A stretch of DNA of 64,000 nucleotides from Arachidicoccus soli (GTDB taxonomy: Bacteria; Bacteroidota; Bacteroidia; Chitinophagales; Chitinophagaceae), in NCBI RefSeq assembly GCF_003600625.1, contig NZ_CP032489.1:2232001-2296000 (forward strand). Direction: 5' to 3'. A program made the position numbers and the translations under genes. Shown here in pieces: positions 36,746 to 45,509 of this stretch. Position 1 is the first letter of the stretch, and each line of letters opens with the position of its first letter. The notes beneath the pieces were generated by a model that was not told the origin of the DNA, made no database searches, and worked only from the letters and a program-made list of their open reading frames with translations.

Positions 36746-37203
36746 TACTTAAAAATTTTATTTAATGCCAATTTTCTAAATTCAAATATTTTTTCTATCT
36801 TTTCTCTTACCAAAATAGCATGTCCCAAACGACCTATAATTCCAAAAGGTAAACTATATTTTAATTGATCTTTCATGAGCACACCATTTTCTTTTTCAAT
36901 AAAAATATGTGTATGTTCCCAAAGTTTATAAGGCCCATTTAATTGTTTATCTATAAAAGAATTTGGCTTATCAACTTTCAATATTTCCGTTTTCCAACGA
37001 AGCGGAATATTAAACAGGGGTCTTACAATATAATCAATATGCATGCCTTCAAAAATATCATCTTGCTCAAATTTTGTCAATACTTTGAACTGCATTTCTG
37101 GTGGCGTAATCTTACTAAGATTTCCGGCAGACGAGAAGAAATGCCATGCCTTATCCAAAGATATAGGTAAAAACTGCTCTTTATTTAAAGTATATATTTT
37201 CAT
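36745..37203 (-). CDS. SRPBCC (START/Bet v1-like) protein in the carotenoid operon
   Basis: A 152-residue single-domain protein of the SRPBCC superfamily with a hydrophobic-cavity helix-grip fold: the N-terminal LDKAWHFFSSAGNLSKITPP pattern, then W-E-H strand motif LWEHTHIFIE and the long C-terminal helix FGIIGRLGHAILVREKIEKIF. Homologues occur in many Bacteroidota carotenoid clusters between idi and crtZ and could hold or present carotenoids or isoprenoids. No catalytic residue is evident. It overlaps crtZ by one base. Confidence 0.78.
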   Translation of the reverse strand: MKIYTLNKEQFLPISLDKAWHFFSSAGNLSKITPPEMQFKVLTKFEQDDIFEGMHIDYIVRPLFNIPLRWKTEILKVDKPNSFIDKQLNGPYKLWEHTHIFIEKENGVLMKDQLKYSLPFGIIGRLGHAILVREKIEKIFEFRKLALNKIFK

Positions 37204-37212
37204 TTATTCTAA

Positions 37213-37722
37213 TTAAAATAATTTTTTCACTCGCGGCAAACAAATACGCAACCAAGCAGAATATTGATGCGGATTTTTATGAATATCTTTCGATAATTCT
37301 TTCAAATTCACATATCTCCATGCACATACTTCTTCAGGGTTTGGAATAGGTATGGCATCACTTATTCCAAAATATACATGGTCCAATTCGTGTTCAGTAA
37401 GGCCGTTCTCAAATGCTTCTTTGTAAATAAAACTAAACTGAAATTTAGTCGTGCACATTAATCCCATTTCTTCATACAGTCGCCTTTTTACAGCTGCAGA
37501 TGTATCTTCATCCTTTCGTGGATGACTGCAAACAGTATTTGTCCATAATCCACCAGAATGATATTTATCTTCCGCTCTCTTTTGTAATAATAATTCACCT
37601 TTTGAATTAAAAATAAATACAGAAAAAGCACGATGAAGTATACCTTCTCGATGTACAGACATTTTATCGGAGAACCCCAATGCATTGTCTGCATTATCTA
37701 CTAAAATCAACATTTCATTCAT
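37213..37722 (-). CDS. idi: Isopentenyl-diphosphate delta-isomerase type 1
   Basis: Interconverts IPP and DMAPP, supplying prenyl starter units. It is a Nudix-fold enzyme: HRAFSVFIF, LLLQKRAEDKYHSGGLWTNTVC, the NTVCSHP motif with the catalytic Cys, and the EEMG Nudix-box remnant (RRLYEEMG). The late HELDHVYFG segment matches the catalytic Glu/Tyr region. 169 residues, slightly shorter than E. coli. It overlaps the preceding unknown gene by one base (TAATG). Confidence 0.93.
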   Translation of the reverse strand: MNEMLILVDNADNALGFSDKMSVHREGILHRAFSVFIFNSKGELLLQKRAEDKYHSGGLWTNTVCSHPRKDEDTSAAVKRRLYEEMGLMCTTKFQFSFIYKEAFENGLTEHELDHVYFGISDAIPIPNPEEVCAWRYVNLKELSKDIHKNPHQYSAWLRICLPRVKKLF

Positions 37723-38222
37723 TATAGTAATTGTTTTTTTTCATTAATAGTTACAAATTTTGAATGTTTTAAAAACCGAATAATCCAATCTTTCAAGTAC
37801 ATATCTTTCAAATTTTGAATTGAGTTTAAAAGGAATATTTTATCCTCATCTAAATTATCATGATAACCTAGGAAAAATGGTGCCGAATTTTGAACTGTAA
37901 ACCTTAGAAATCGCAATTCAACAATATTACTATTTACACTTATGGCTGCAGATAGCGCACTTTTACCCTTTGAAAAATAGCTCCATTTACTAAATGGATT
38001 GAATACATATTTTGACATAATCATTTGTGCGCAAGCCCTATATCCAGCCATTAGAGGTGCAGATTCAGTGTCGTAAGGCTTTAAAATATGCAATAACTCT
38101 TTACAAGAATTTTCTTGCGTTGGCGCTTGTTCATATAAAATACGCAACTCCGGCAACGAAGGTTTTTCTGCAAAACAACAGCTGCAACAAAAAATTAATA
38201 AACAAAAAAAGATTCGTCTCAT
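37722..38222 (-). CDS. Secreted protein of unknown function between crtB and idi
   Basis: I do not recognise this family. From ATG at 38222 it has 166 residues with a signal peptide rich in Cys (MRRIFFCLLIFCCSCCFAE), probably cleaved after FAE or processed as a lipoprotein. The rest is helical, with LRILYEQ, YRACAQMIMSKYVF and a conserved-looking FAP-like FSKWSYFSKGK segment. Helices of this spacing suggest a small periplasmic helical domain. Its start overlaps the crtB stop by 4 bases (ATGA), so it is firmly inside the operon. An upstream start at 38252 lies within crtB and is less likely. Confidence 0.65.
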   Translation of the reverse strand: MRRIFFCLLIFCCSCCFAEKPSLPELRILYEQAPTQENSCKELLHILKPYDTESAPLMAGYRACAQMIMSKYVFNPFSKWSYFSKGKSALSAAISVNSNIVELRFLRFTVQNSAPFFLGYHDNLDEDKIFLLNSIQNLKDMYLKDWIIRFLKHSKFVTINEKKQLL

Positions 38223-39055
38223 ACAAGGTTTATTTTTTCTTGAATGATACAATTCAGCATCAATCTTATTTTCTTCCCATTATTAATACGCACCCGTTCT
38301 TTTAGTAATTGATGTGATGGTATTCTTTTAATTTTATTAAATAAAGAAACATAATACACATACGCTAGATAAACGCCTCCTCTCGAAGTCGCAGGCAACA
38401 TTTTAATACCCTGCTTTGCAATAGCAAAATCTTCTGCCACATCTCGTTCAATTGCCTCTTTTTCTGCATCTGTAAAACAGGTTAAGTTTACATTTGGAAA
38501 GTAAGTCCTACCCAAAACTTGATAATCATCCTTCATATCTCTTAAAAAATTGACTTTTTGAAAAGCCGCACCCAGCTTCATCGCGAAGGGCTTCAAAGCT
38601 TCGTAGGAATCTTTATTACCTTCTGCAAAAACATATAAACACATCAATCCTACAACTTCTGCAGACCCTAAAATATATTGTTCATATCTTTCATCATTGT
38701 AATTTATTTTGGATAAATCCATTTCCATGCTTTGTAAAAATGTTTCAATCAAAGACTTATCAATTGAAAATTCTTTAACCACATGCTGAAAAGAATTTAA
38801 TATAGGGTTCGTGGAAATACCCATTTCTATTGACTCGTAGGTGTCATTTTTAAATTTCTCCAATAAATATTTCTTATCGTAAGAATCAAAGCTATCTACA
38901 ATTTCATCAGCTATGCGCACAAAGCCATAAATAGCATAAATAGCTTGCCTCAAGCGTTTATCAATCAGCAAAATGCCTAAGGAGAAACTTGTGCTGTAAG
39001 ACTTGGTTGTAATTTTACTTACATCGAATGAAAGGTTATCAAATAGTTGTTTCAT
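38219..39055 (-). CDS. crtB: Phytoene synthase
   Basis: A trans-prenyltransferase that joins two geranylgeranyl diphosphates to phytoene. The first Asp-rich motif is ADEIVD (D50, D54) and the second lies in KVNFLRDMKDDYQVLGRTYFP, the squalene/phytoene synthase signature. The N-terminal SKSYSTSF-like (TKSYSTSFSLG) region is also typical. 278 residues, normal. It starts 2 bases after crtI stops and overlaps the unknown gene downstream. Confidence 0.93.
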   Translation of the reverse strand: MKQLFDNLSFDVSKITTKSYSTSFSLGILLIDKRLRQAIYAIYGFVRIADEIVDSFDSYDKKYLLEKFKNDTYESIEMGISTNPILNSFQHVVKEFSIDKSLIETFLQSMEMDLSKINYNDERYEQYILGSAEVVGLMCLYVFAEGNKDSYEALKPFAMKLGAAFQKVNFLRDMKDDYQVLGRTYFPNVNLTCFTDAEKEAIERDVAEDFAIAKQGIKMLPATSRGGVYLAYVYYVSLFNKIKRIPSHQLLKERVRINNGKKIRLMLNCIIQEKINLV

Positions 39056-39057
39056 GT

Positions 39058-40536
39058 CTAGGCGTTTAATTGCTTAATTAATAGTTCAGCTGCTATTTTA
39101 CCAGAGATAATTGAAGGTGGCACCCCAGGGCCAGGCACTGTCAACTGACCGGCATAAAAAAGATTTTTTATTTTTTTGTTGCGCATTTTAGGCTTTAAGA
39201 TGGCAGTTTGATTTAGGGTATTAGCCAAGCCATAAGCATTTCCTTTGTAAGCATTATAATCCATTTTGAAATCTGCCACACAATAGCTTTTTTTATAGTC
39301 GATAAAGGGTAAAATAGGTTCTCCTATATGTAGTGATAATCGACTCATCATTATTTCAAAATACTTTTCGAGCGTGGTTTCATCATCACCAACTAACCCA
39401 GCAGCAATAGGCATTAATAAAAACAAATTTTCGTGTCCTGTGGGTGCAACATCTGCATCTGTTCGAGAACTGCAGCAAGCATAAAACAAAGGTTTTGCGG
39501 GCCACTGGGGATTTTTATAAATATCTTTCGCATGTTGCCACATATCTTCATCAAAGAACAAAGTATGGTGCAATAGTTTACTTAATTTCTTTTTTATGCC
39601 CACATAGAAAATAAGACAAGAAGGTGCAAAAGTTTTCTTCTGCCAATAATTCTCATCATAGTTTTTGGATTGCTTTTCTAATAAATCATTTTCTACATGA
39701 TGATAATCGGCTGAAGCAATTACAGCATCAAAATCAATTAAACCATTTTTTGTTTTAATGGAAGAAACTTTATCATTCTTAGTTATTATTTTCTCTACTG
39801 GGCAATCAAAATAAAATTGAACATGCCTACTTAAAGCTACATTTTGCATAGCTTCAACAACTTTTGAAAAGCCTCCTTTTGGATACCAAGTACCTAATTT
39901 CAAACCGGCATAATTCATTAAACTATAGAGTGCAGGCGTGTCTTGCGGCATAGCTCCTAAAAAAAGTACCGGAAATTCCATTAAAGCAATCAATTTGGAA
40001 TTTGAAAAATACTTACGCACGTGCTTACTAAAGGATGAAAACACTTGCATTTTCATAGCGCTTTTGAGCAACTTAATATTGGCAAATTCCAAGATAGAAT
40101 CTCCAGGCATATAAGCTAACCGAAGCATTCCTTCGTTGTACTTATATTTCGCTTCTTCCATAAAAGCATCCAATTTGGAGGAGCCCTCTTTTTCCAATGA
40201 GTCAAACAAATTGCCCAGCATCTTATAATCTGCAGGAATTTTTAATTTTTCTTCCCCTGAAAAAACCATTTCAAAACCAGGATCCAATAATTCCAATTGA
40301 TAAAAATCAGTAACTTTTAATCCAAAATCTTGAAAGAAATTTTCAAAAACCTCTGGCATCCAATACCAACTTGGTCCCATATCAAATGTGTAGCCGTTAT
40401 CCGTTTTTAATTGCCGGGCACGACCTCCAATAGCTGCATTTTTTTCAAACAAATGCACTTCATGTCCTGCCTCTGCTAAATACGCAGCCGCACTTAATCC
40501 CGAGAACCCAGCTCCTATAACAGCAATTTTTGCCAT
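39058..40536 (-). CDS. crtI: Phytoene desaturase
   Basis: An FAD-dependent flavoenzyme that introduces four double bases into phytoene to give lycopene (CrtI type). The FAD-binding start is AVIGAGFSGLSAAAYLAEAGHEV-like (GxGxxG at about 7-12) with FEKNAAIGGRAR; the C-terminal signature is NLFYAGQLTVPGPGVP with the following ISGKIAAE. 492 residues, family length. It lies 4 bases after marR. Membrane association is typical, though no clear helix is needed. Confidence 0.94.
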   Translation of the reverse strand: MAKIAVIGAGFSGLSAAAYLAEAGHEVHLFEKNAAIGGRARQLKTDNGYTFDMGPSWYWMPEVFENFFQDFGLKVTDFYQLELLDPGFEMVFSGEEKLKIPADYKMLGNLFDSLEKEGSSKLDAFMEEAKYKYNEGMLRLAYMPGDSILEFANIKLLKSAMKMQVFSSFSKHVRKYFSNSKLIALMEFPVLFLGAMPQDTPALYSLMNYAGLKLGTWYPKGGFSKVVEAMQNVALSRHVQFYFDCPVEKIITKNDKVSSIKTKNGLIDFDAVIASADYHHVENDLLEKQSKNYDENYWQKKTFAPSCLIFYVGIKKKLSKLLHHTLFFDEDMWQHAKDIYKNPQWPAKPLFYACCSSRTDADVAPTGHENLFLLMPIAAGLVGDDETTLEKYFEIMMSRLSLHIGEPILPFIDYKKSYCVADFKMDYNAYKGNAYGLANTLNQTAILKPKMRNKKIKNLFYAGQLTVPGPGVPPSIISGKIAAELLIKQLNA

Positions 40537-40540
40537 GAAA

Positions 40541-41185
40541 CTATTTTTTCTTTTTGAATTCGGTTTCGAAATAATGTGTATGAAATCTATTTAAACGCAT
40601 CAGTAACGATACCAAGTTTTCTTGCTCTTCATCGGAAAGATCTCCTGTAACTTTTGGCTGCATTCCAGCCAATGCATTAAAAATTTTACCCAATAACTCT
40701 TTACCTTTTGGCGTAAGCGACACACGACTTGCTCGCTTATCATTTTCATCCTTTTCGTGAGCAATTAATCCTCTTTTCTCCAACCTCTTTAGCATATCAT
40801 TTACGGTAGAAAATTCCATCATCGCTTCATTACTTATTTCTGAACGATTTGGGTTTTTCAATCTTTGAGTGAGCGCCAACAATCTAAATTCTTCTATGCT
40901 AGCAACTCCTAACTTTTGAAAAGGTTCTTTAGCATAGTTTTTCACAAACATGTTCATCCTTCCTAATAAATAACCAACAAGTGCCTTATTAGATATATCC
41001 GGTGACTGATAAGTTCTAATTACATTTTTAGAATTTTCCACCACGGATTTCTCTGCATCTTGCCCAGCACCTTCACGATTAAGCAACCAACGTGCAAACG
41101 AAATAGCATCCCCACTTGCGTCGTTTTCTCGAAATGACTTCCATTTATGAATTAAGTCCAACAAATCGTCTATAGAATTCTCCAT
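40541..41185 (-). CDS. MarR-family transcriptional regulator of the carotenoid operon
   Basis: A 214-residue winged-helix regulator, longer than usual MarR proteins because of an N-terminal extension of about 60 residues. The MarR core has SNEAMMEFSTVNDMLKRLEKRGLI (recognition helix and wing) and DENDKRASRVSLTPKGKELL, the classical wing motif DxRxxxxxLT. It is the first gene of a ten-gene operon and lies 49 bases from a perfect inverted repeat, so it probably represses its own promoter. The ligand or signal is unknown. Bacteroidota pigment genes are more often controlled by MerR/LitR types. Confidence 0.9.
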   Translation of the reverse strand: MENSIDDLLDLIHKWKSFRENDASGDAISFARWLLNREGAGQDAEKSVVENSKNVIRTYQSPDISNKALVGYLLGRMNMFVKNYAKEPFQKLGVASIEEFRLLALTQRLKNPNRSEISNEAMMEFSTVNDMLKRLEKRGLIAHEKDENDKRASRVSLTPKGKELLGKIFNALAGMQPKVTGDLSDEEQENLVSLLMRLNRFHTHYFETEFKKKK

Positions 41186-41223
41186 TTATTAAAATACTTT
41201 AAAAGCATGAAAAAATATTTTTT

Positions 41224-41270
41224 CAAAAGTAACGATTTCGTTTTAATTTAAAAAATATTAAAACGAAATC
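41224..41270 (-). promoter_or_regulatory. Predicted marR/carotenoid operon promoter with 14-bp inverted-repeat operator
   Basis: A -7 box TACTTTTG reads on the minus strand at 41231-41224. Directly upstream is a perfect 14-bp inverted repeat, GATTTCGTTTTAAT (41234-41247) and ATTAAAACGAAATC (41257-41270), with a 9-base spacer. It covers the expected -33 region, which has no good TTTG. This is the expected place for a MarR-type repressor or activator site controlling all ten genes. Confidence 0.7.
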
Positions 41271-41362
41271 ATTATAATTTTATTCTCAAAAAATGATAAA
41301 ATGATAAAAAATAAGCTACTTCTATTCCCTAAAATTATTATCAGAATATTTTTCATACAAAA

Positions 41363-41392
41363 AAAGGCTCAGCAAATAATTGCTGAGCCTTT
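41363..41392 (-). terminator. Intrinsic terminator downstream of the 41418 gene
   Basis: A 10-bp hairpin GGCTCAGCAA / TTGCTGAGCC (41366-41375 and 41380-41389) with a 4-base loop is followed on the minus strand by seven T. It ends the short gene at 41418 and also insulates the carotenoid promoter. Confidence 0.88.
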
Positions 41393-41417
41393 GTATAAAT
41401 GACCGAGTTGTAAAGTT

Positions 41418-41948
41418 TTACAATCGAACATGTACATTTAAACTTACACGAGGAGGATTGTTGTAATTATTATAATAAGCTTCCGGGTTATCATTGAGTG
41501 GAACTCCGTTCATATATTCTACTCTTGCATTTGCTAAATCCACGCCAGCAATTATAGCAGGAATTACGGCTGAAAATATCCACTGTCCCCTATTTTGATA
41601 TACATATCCTCTTCTTCCTGCATCGTAGAAAACATGGTAATCAGGAAAATAAACATGGCTTCTATAATTATAACCATGTGCGTGCGCCCAATATAGCGGT
41701 CTAGGTTCTTCATAGCCTCTCCTTTGACCGAAATAAACGCTTCTATTGTAACGACTATCATTTCTGTAAGCTATTACATTATTACTACGCATATTATACT
41801 GTGGTCTATATTCATCCCTTCTATATTCCTGCCTATTTTGATACCTGTCTTGATGTCTATCCTGATGTCTATATTGCGCAGAAACTGTTCCAATAAAGGC
41901 GAATGAAGCAATTGAAAGTATTGCTATATAAAGTTTGGTATTTTTCAT
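41418..41948 (-). CDS. Secreted Tyr/Arg/Asn-rich protein of unknown function
   Basis: A 176-residue exported protein with a signal peptide (MKNTKLYIAILSIASFAFIGTVSA). The mature N-terminus has imperfect repeats HQDRHQDRYQNR and EYRRDEYRPQY, then a Tyr-rich body with YVYQNRGQW and a hydrophobic stretch WIFSAVIPAIIAGVDLANA that might insert in a membrane. I do not recognise a family. It is expressed alone with its own terminator. The ATG at 41948 is chosen because the signal peptide begins there; a start 16 codons upstream adds non-conserved residues. Confidence 0.55.
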   Translation of the reverse strand: MKNTKLYIAILSIASFAFIGTVSAQYRHQDRHQDRYQNRQEYRRDEYRPQYNMRSNNVIAYRNDSRYNRSVYFGQRRGYEEPRPLYWAHAHGYNYRSHVYFPDYHVFYDAGRRGYVYQNRGQWIFSAVIPAIIAGVDLANARVEYMNGVPLNDNPEAYYNNYNNPPRVSLNVHVRL

Positions 41949-42117
41949 ATCATGAATATTTTTAAGTAAAAAATTATTATTAAAATCACTTAACACTGTG
42001 TTTAAAATAAGACATTCTATCTTGTTCTAAAGTTTAATTAGGAGATTAATAAATATTCCATAAAAATCAAAAAGCAATCTACTTTCTGTTTACTCAAATA
42101 TTCATGGTACAATCTCA

Positions 42118-43176
42118 TTATAGGAAAACTACCTTATATGGATTCACTCCCGGCGCTACAGAAAAACTAAATTTCAATTTACCAGTATTATCAAAACAGT
42201 ATTCCATGCCAGGAGCTACATAATCAATCGCATCAGAAACATATACATCTCCATTTGAAGGATCAATATCTAACCCGTAAGGAGATTTAAAAATGGTATT
42301 ATCTGTAATAAAATTACTTGGGGTTCCATGTAAATTGGTTGTGCTAAGTGTGGTAACAGATGTGCCTTCCAAATAAAGATTATCATCATAAATAACCATC
42401 TTACCTGTTGCATTTACAGTGTTTGAAGAATCTGTAATCGTATTACTAGAAGCATCTATTTTATAAATACGCGGCAAAATAGTGGAATAATTTCCAAATG
42501 TAGAAACATAAATATTTCCTTTCGAATCGGCTACTACATAATTGGGATTAAGGCCTACTTTAATCTTTTTAAGTTCTGTATTAGAAGTTAAATCAACTAC
42601 GGAAACGGTACTATCATAATCCTCATGTATTACATAATTCAAACCTCCAGAATTGGCAACATACAGCATATTTCCTGAAATAGCCATTCCTTCAGGGTTG
42701 GTACCAACAATAATTGTTTGTGTAATTGAAAGCGCCGCGGTATCTATAATAGAAACAGTATTGTTAAATGCAGTAATCAACAATTCATTTTTATAAATCA
42801 TTGCTTCGCGCGGACTCCATTTACTTGGGCCTGCAATTCTTTTTATCAATTTGCCCGATGTTTTATCTACTACAGTAACGTTATCCGAACCGTTCATTAC
42901 AATATACATTTTACTACCAAAAATGATCGCATCATTTCCTGTACTTCCTAATGAAGTGCTATTATTCAAAGCGAAAAAATCGGCGGTAGCTTTTGCTGTT
43001 GCAAAATCGTAATAAGTAAGCGTGGTGTTGTTCCCCCCAAATCCACCTTGGTTTAATACATACACACCTGTTGTGGGCTCTACGGGCTCTTTCATAGGTG
43101 CGTCATTTTTTGTACACGCCGCAAAGCCGCCTATAATTGCAGCAGCTAAGACTAATAAATATTCCTGTTTTTTCAT
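42118..43176 (-). CDS. BtuG-like surface beta-propeller lipoprotein (DUF5074/YncE type)
   Basis: A 352-residue lipoprotein (lipobox near FAACTKN) predicted to fold as a seven-bladed beta propeller of the YncE/DUF5074 type. Repeated blades carry YVLNQGGFG, MYIVMNGSDNVTVVD, LLITAFNNTVSIID, MLYVANSG and IYVSTFGNYS. In Bacteroides the BtuG lipoprotein with this fold binds cobalamin with extremely high affinity and loads BtuB. This gene is the second of an operon led by a BtuB-like receptor and a cobalamin riboswitch, so a B12-binding role is a strong inference. Binding residues cannot be confirmed here. Confidence 0.78.
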   Translation of the reverse strand: MKKQEYLLVLAAAIIGGFAACTKNDAPMKEPVEPTTGVYVLNQGGFGGNNTTLTYYDFATAKATADFFALNNSTSLGSTGNDAIIFGSKMYIVMNGSDNVTVVDKTSGKLIKRIAGPSKWSPREAMIYKNELLITAFNNTVSIIDTAALSITQTIIVGTNPEGMAISGNMLYVANSGGLNYVIHEDYDSTVSVVDLTSNTELKKIKVGLNPNYVVADSKGNIYVSTFGNYSTILPRIYKIDASSNTITDSSNTVNATGKMVIYDDNLYLEGTSVTTLSTTNLHGTPSNFITDNTIFKSPYGLDIDPSNGDVYVSDAIDYVAPGMEYCFDNTGKLKFSFSVAPGVNPYKVVFL

Positions 43177-43195
43177 ACTGAGGATTTTTTATATT

Positions 43196-45187
43196 TTATA
43201 TTTGTAATGAAATACTAAGTTTGAAATTTCTTCCGGGCATTGGATAATATTTTACAACCTGATATTGTTGGTTAAATAAATTATTCAATTGAAATTTGAA
43301 AGAAATAATTTGTTCTTTTTTAGAAGTATAATGATACGCTACCGATAGGTCTTGCGTACTCCATCCAGCCAAGTAAGTGGCATAACTGTTCTGACCATTG
43401 ATGTAGCGATAACCGGAAAACAAAGCATTATATCCAAAGGAAAATTTTTTATAATCACCCAATAAATTGAACGAACCAAAATTTTTAGGTGTATAAGGAA
43501 TTTGATTTTTGTACAATGCCGATTGAGGATTCGTCATATTAATAGCCTGCTGAAAACTATAATTGGCAAATAAGCTAAAATGCCAATATTGTATAGGTTT
43601 AAAGTAAAATTTACTAGTAATATCCAGTCCTTTTATTTGCACTTTTCCAATATTCTGCATACTCCATTGTGCTAAGTTTTGTTGAGGAATCGCCAATATC
43701 ATATTGGTTATGTTATTGTAATAAACATCTGTAGTCAGCAAAAAATTTTGCAACACAGAATGTTTAAGGTTTTGTTGCCATGTTACGCCTATATCCCATT
43801 GTTTTGTGTCCTCCGGTTTAAGGTTGGTATTACCCACGTTGGTGTAATACAAATCGTTGAAAGTAGGCATTCTGAAAATGCTTTTATAGAACGATCTTAT
43901 GCGAAGTGGAATATTTTTAATGGGTTTATAACCCAATGAAACAGATGGCGAATGGGCTTGCATATTGGGCGGTTTACTCCCATTTTCAACAGTATTATTA
44001 ACTATTGTACTTAACAAATTCGCTGTAATTACGAATGGGGCAAAATTTATTTTTGTACTGATATTGTTTAACCAAGTATAACGTTTGGGGTTAATAAAAT
44101 TGCTTTGTTCGCTGTGCAAATTATTTATAAAGAAGTCCGATCCAATTGCTACATCCATAAATGAAAAAAGCTTCTGTTTAAATGCAGCACTTGTATAAAA
44201 CTCTCTTTGCCAGAAAACATTTTTAAGCATGCCCGCCGAATTTAAAAATGTGGTATCCACATATTTATTATAAGCTGCATTGTATTTAGCTAACAACAAT
44301 AAATTACTTTTCGTAGAGATTTTTTTTTGCCATGAAGCCTGTGCAAAAAAATCATTATCCCAATAGCGTTGACCTCCAGTATAATTATAATAGACAATAG
44401 AATTGGGCAAACCGCGCTGAGAATTATATGCGTAAACATCCGCGTTCAATACACTATTTGCAAATAAATATTTAGCGCTGGCACTTAGTTTTAAAGCTTT
44501 TATATCTGCATTTAACCTTCTTGCTTTTTCTGTAGAATCATTATTTACATAGGAAAAATTATATTGACCATTTGCGTATTGCCAATCTGTGCTGAAAGTA
44601 GTAGAAAACTTTTTAGAAAATTGATGACGCAGATTTACAAAAGGTTCAATCAATCCAAAAGAACCCGCCGTTAAACCCGTGTTGATGTAATTATTTCTCT
44701 TAGGTTGATTATCTGAAATATTATCTGTAGTTAGTTCTAAAACCGAGGCATAAGAAAAAGCCCTTGCAGATTGAAGAAGATTGTTCGGCTCTGCATTTGT
44801 TAAGCTTATATTCGTAAAACTATTTGCGGGAAATCTACCTAAGTCTATTTGTCCGTTTTGCACATCGCTCAACATTAATCCATCATAAGAAATACCAGTA
44901 TGATTAGCCCCAAGGCTACGCACATTAATACTTTTAAACCCGCCAATTCCACCATAATCTTTTACTTGTACACCTGAAAAGTATTTTACAGCATCGGCAA
45001 CAGAATATACATTCATTCTGCTTAAATCAGTATCGCGGAGATTTTGGAAAGGATTTAAGGAAAGGTAACTACTGTCAAACTTTTTAGCGGTTACGTTTAC
45101 TTGTTTTAAATGATGCCCTCCGTCGTTTTGGGCTAAACAACGAAATATTAATAAGCAAAAAATAATAATTAAAAACAACCGCGACAT
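43196..45187 (-). CDS. BtuB-like TonB-dependent receptor for cobalamin
   Basis: A 663-residue outer-membrane transporter. After a signal peptide (MSRLFLIIIFCLLIFRCLAQ) it has a TonB box-like region (VNVTAKKF), the plug (GGIGGFKSINVRSLGANHTGISYDG) and a 22-strand-like barrel ending in a C-terminal aromatic strand (NFKLSISLQI). I chose the ATG at 45187; the longer frame starts inside the riboswitch-to-gene spacer. A cobalamin riboswitch just upstream and a BtuG-like gene downstream indicate vitamin B12 as substrate. Confidence 0.87.
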   Translation of the reverse strand: MSRLFLIIIFCLLIFRCLAQNDGGHHLKQVNVTAKKFDSSYLSLNPFQNLRDTDLSRMNVYSVADAVKYFSGVQVKDYGGIGGFKSINVRSLGANHTGISYDGLMLSDVQNGQIDLGRFPANSFTNISLTNAEPNNLLQSARAFSYASVLELTTDNISDNQPKRNNYINTGLTAGSFGLIEPFVNLRHQFSKKFSTTFSTDWQYANGQYNFSYVNNDSTEKARRLNADIKALKLSASAKYLFANSVLNADVYAYNSQRGLPNSIVYYNYTGGQRYWDNDFFAQASWQKKISTKSNLLLLAKYNAAYNKYVDTTFLNSAGMLKNVFWQREFYTSAAFKQKLFSFMDVAIGSDFFINNLHSEQSNFINPKRYTWLNNISTKINFAPFVITANLLSTIVNNTVENGSKPPNMQAHSPSVSLGYKPIKNIPLRIRSFYKSIFRMPTFNDLYYTNVGNTNLKPEDTKQWDIGVTWQQNLKHSVLQNFLLTTDVYYNNITNMILAIPQQNLAQWSMQNIGKVQIKGLDITSKFYFKPIQYWHFSLFANYSFQQAINMTNPQSALYKNQIPYTPKNFGSFNLLGDYKKFSFGYNALFSGYRYINGQNSYATYLAGWSTQDLSVAYHYTSKKEQIISFKFQLNNLFNQQYQVVKYYPMPGRNFKLSISLQI

Positions 45188-45294
45188 TAGAAAAAATAAC
45201 GGCATCAAAGGAAGATAAAGAAACACAGTATTGAAGCGCTGCCACAATATATGCGCATCTTAGCCTTTCACCCGAAAGCCAATGATAAAATATT

Positions 45295-45475
45295 TGAAAA
45301 AAGGCAGGTCTTCTGGCTTTGCCACCTTCAAAGACCTTCCCGCTGAAAAATTTCAACAGTGGTTTTTTGTTTGAAGGAAAAGATGTCTACATCTTTTGAA
45401 AGGCTTACAGCTACGGGGATAGCGATGGATTTACACCATCTTCCCTTTTAATTTTGCAAAAGCAAAAACCTAAAT
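45295..45475 (-). ncRNA. Cobalamin (AdoCbl) riboswitch upstream of the btuB-like gene
   Basis: On the minus strand the leader contains the B12-box core, reading about GCTATCCCCGTAGC, GTGTAAATCC-type segment (GTGTAAATCCATCGC), GCCACTG-like (CCACTGTTG) and the typical 3' end GCCAGAAGACCTGCCT (about 45317-45302). A -7 box TACCTTTG is at 45489-45482, so transcription should start about 45475. The aptamer reaches to some 110 bases before the start codon. It should repress the receptor when B12 is plentiful. A 90-codon frame across it is not a gene. Confidence 0.93.
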
Positions 45476-45509
45476 TCGGTGCAAAGGTAGAAGAAAGAAA
45501 TGAAACTTT

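Noticed and set aside
41234-41270. Inverted repeat as an intrinsic terminator
   Set aside because: It is AT-rich with no T-run following in either direction beyond background, and a separate GC-rich terminator lies at 41363.
45084-45356. 90-codon minus-strand frame across the receptor start
   Set aside because: It lies over the cobalamin riboswitch and the first codons of the receptor; the RNA explains the conservation.
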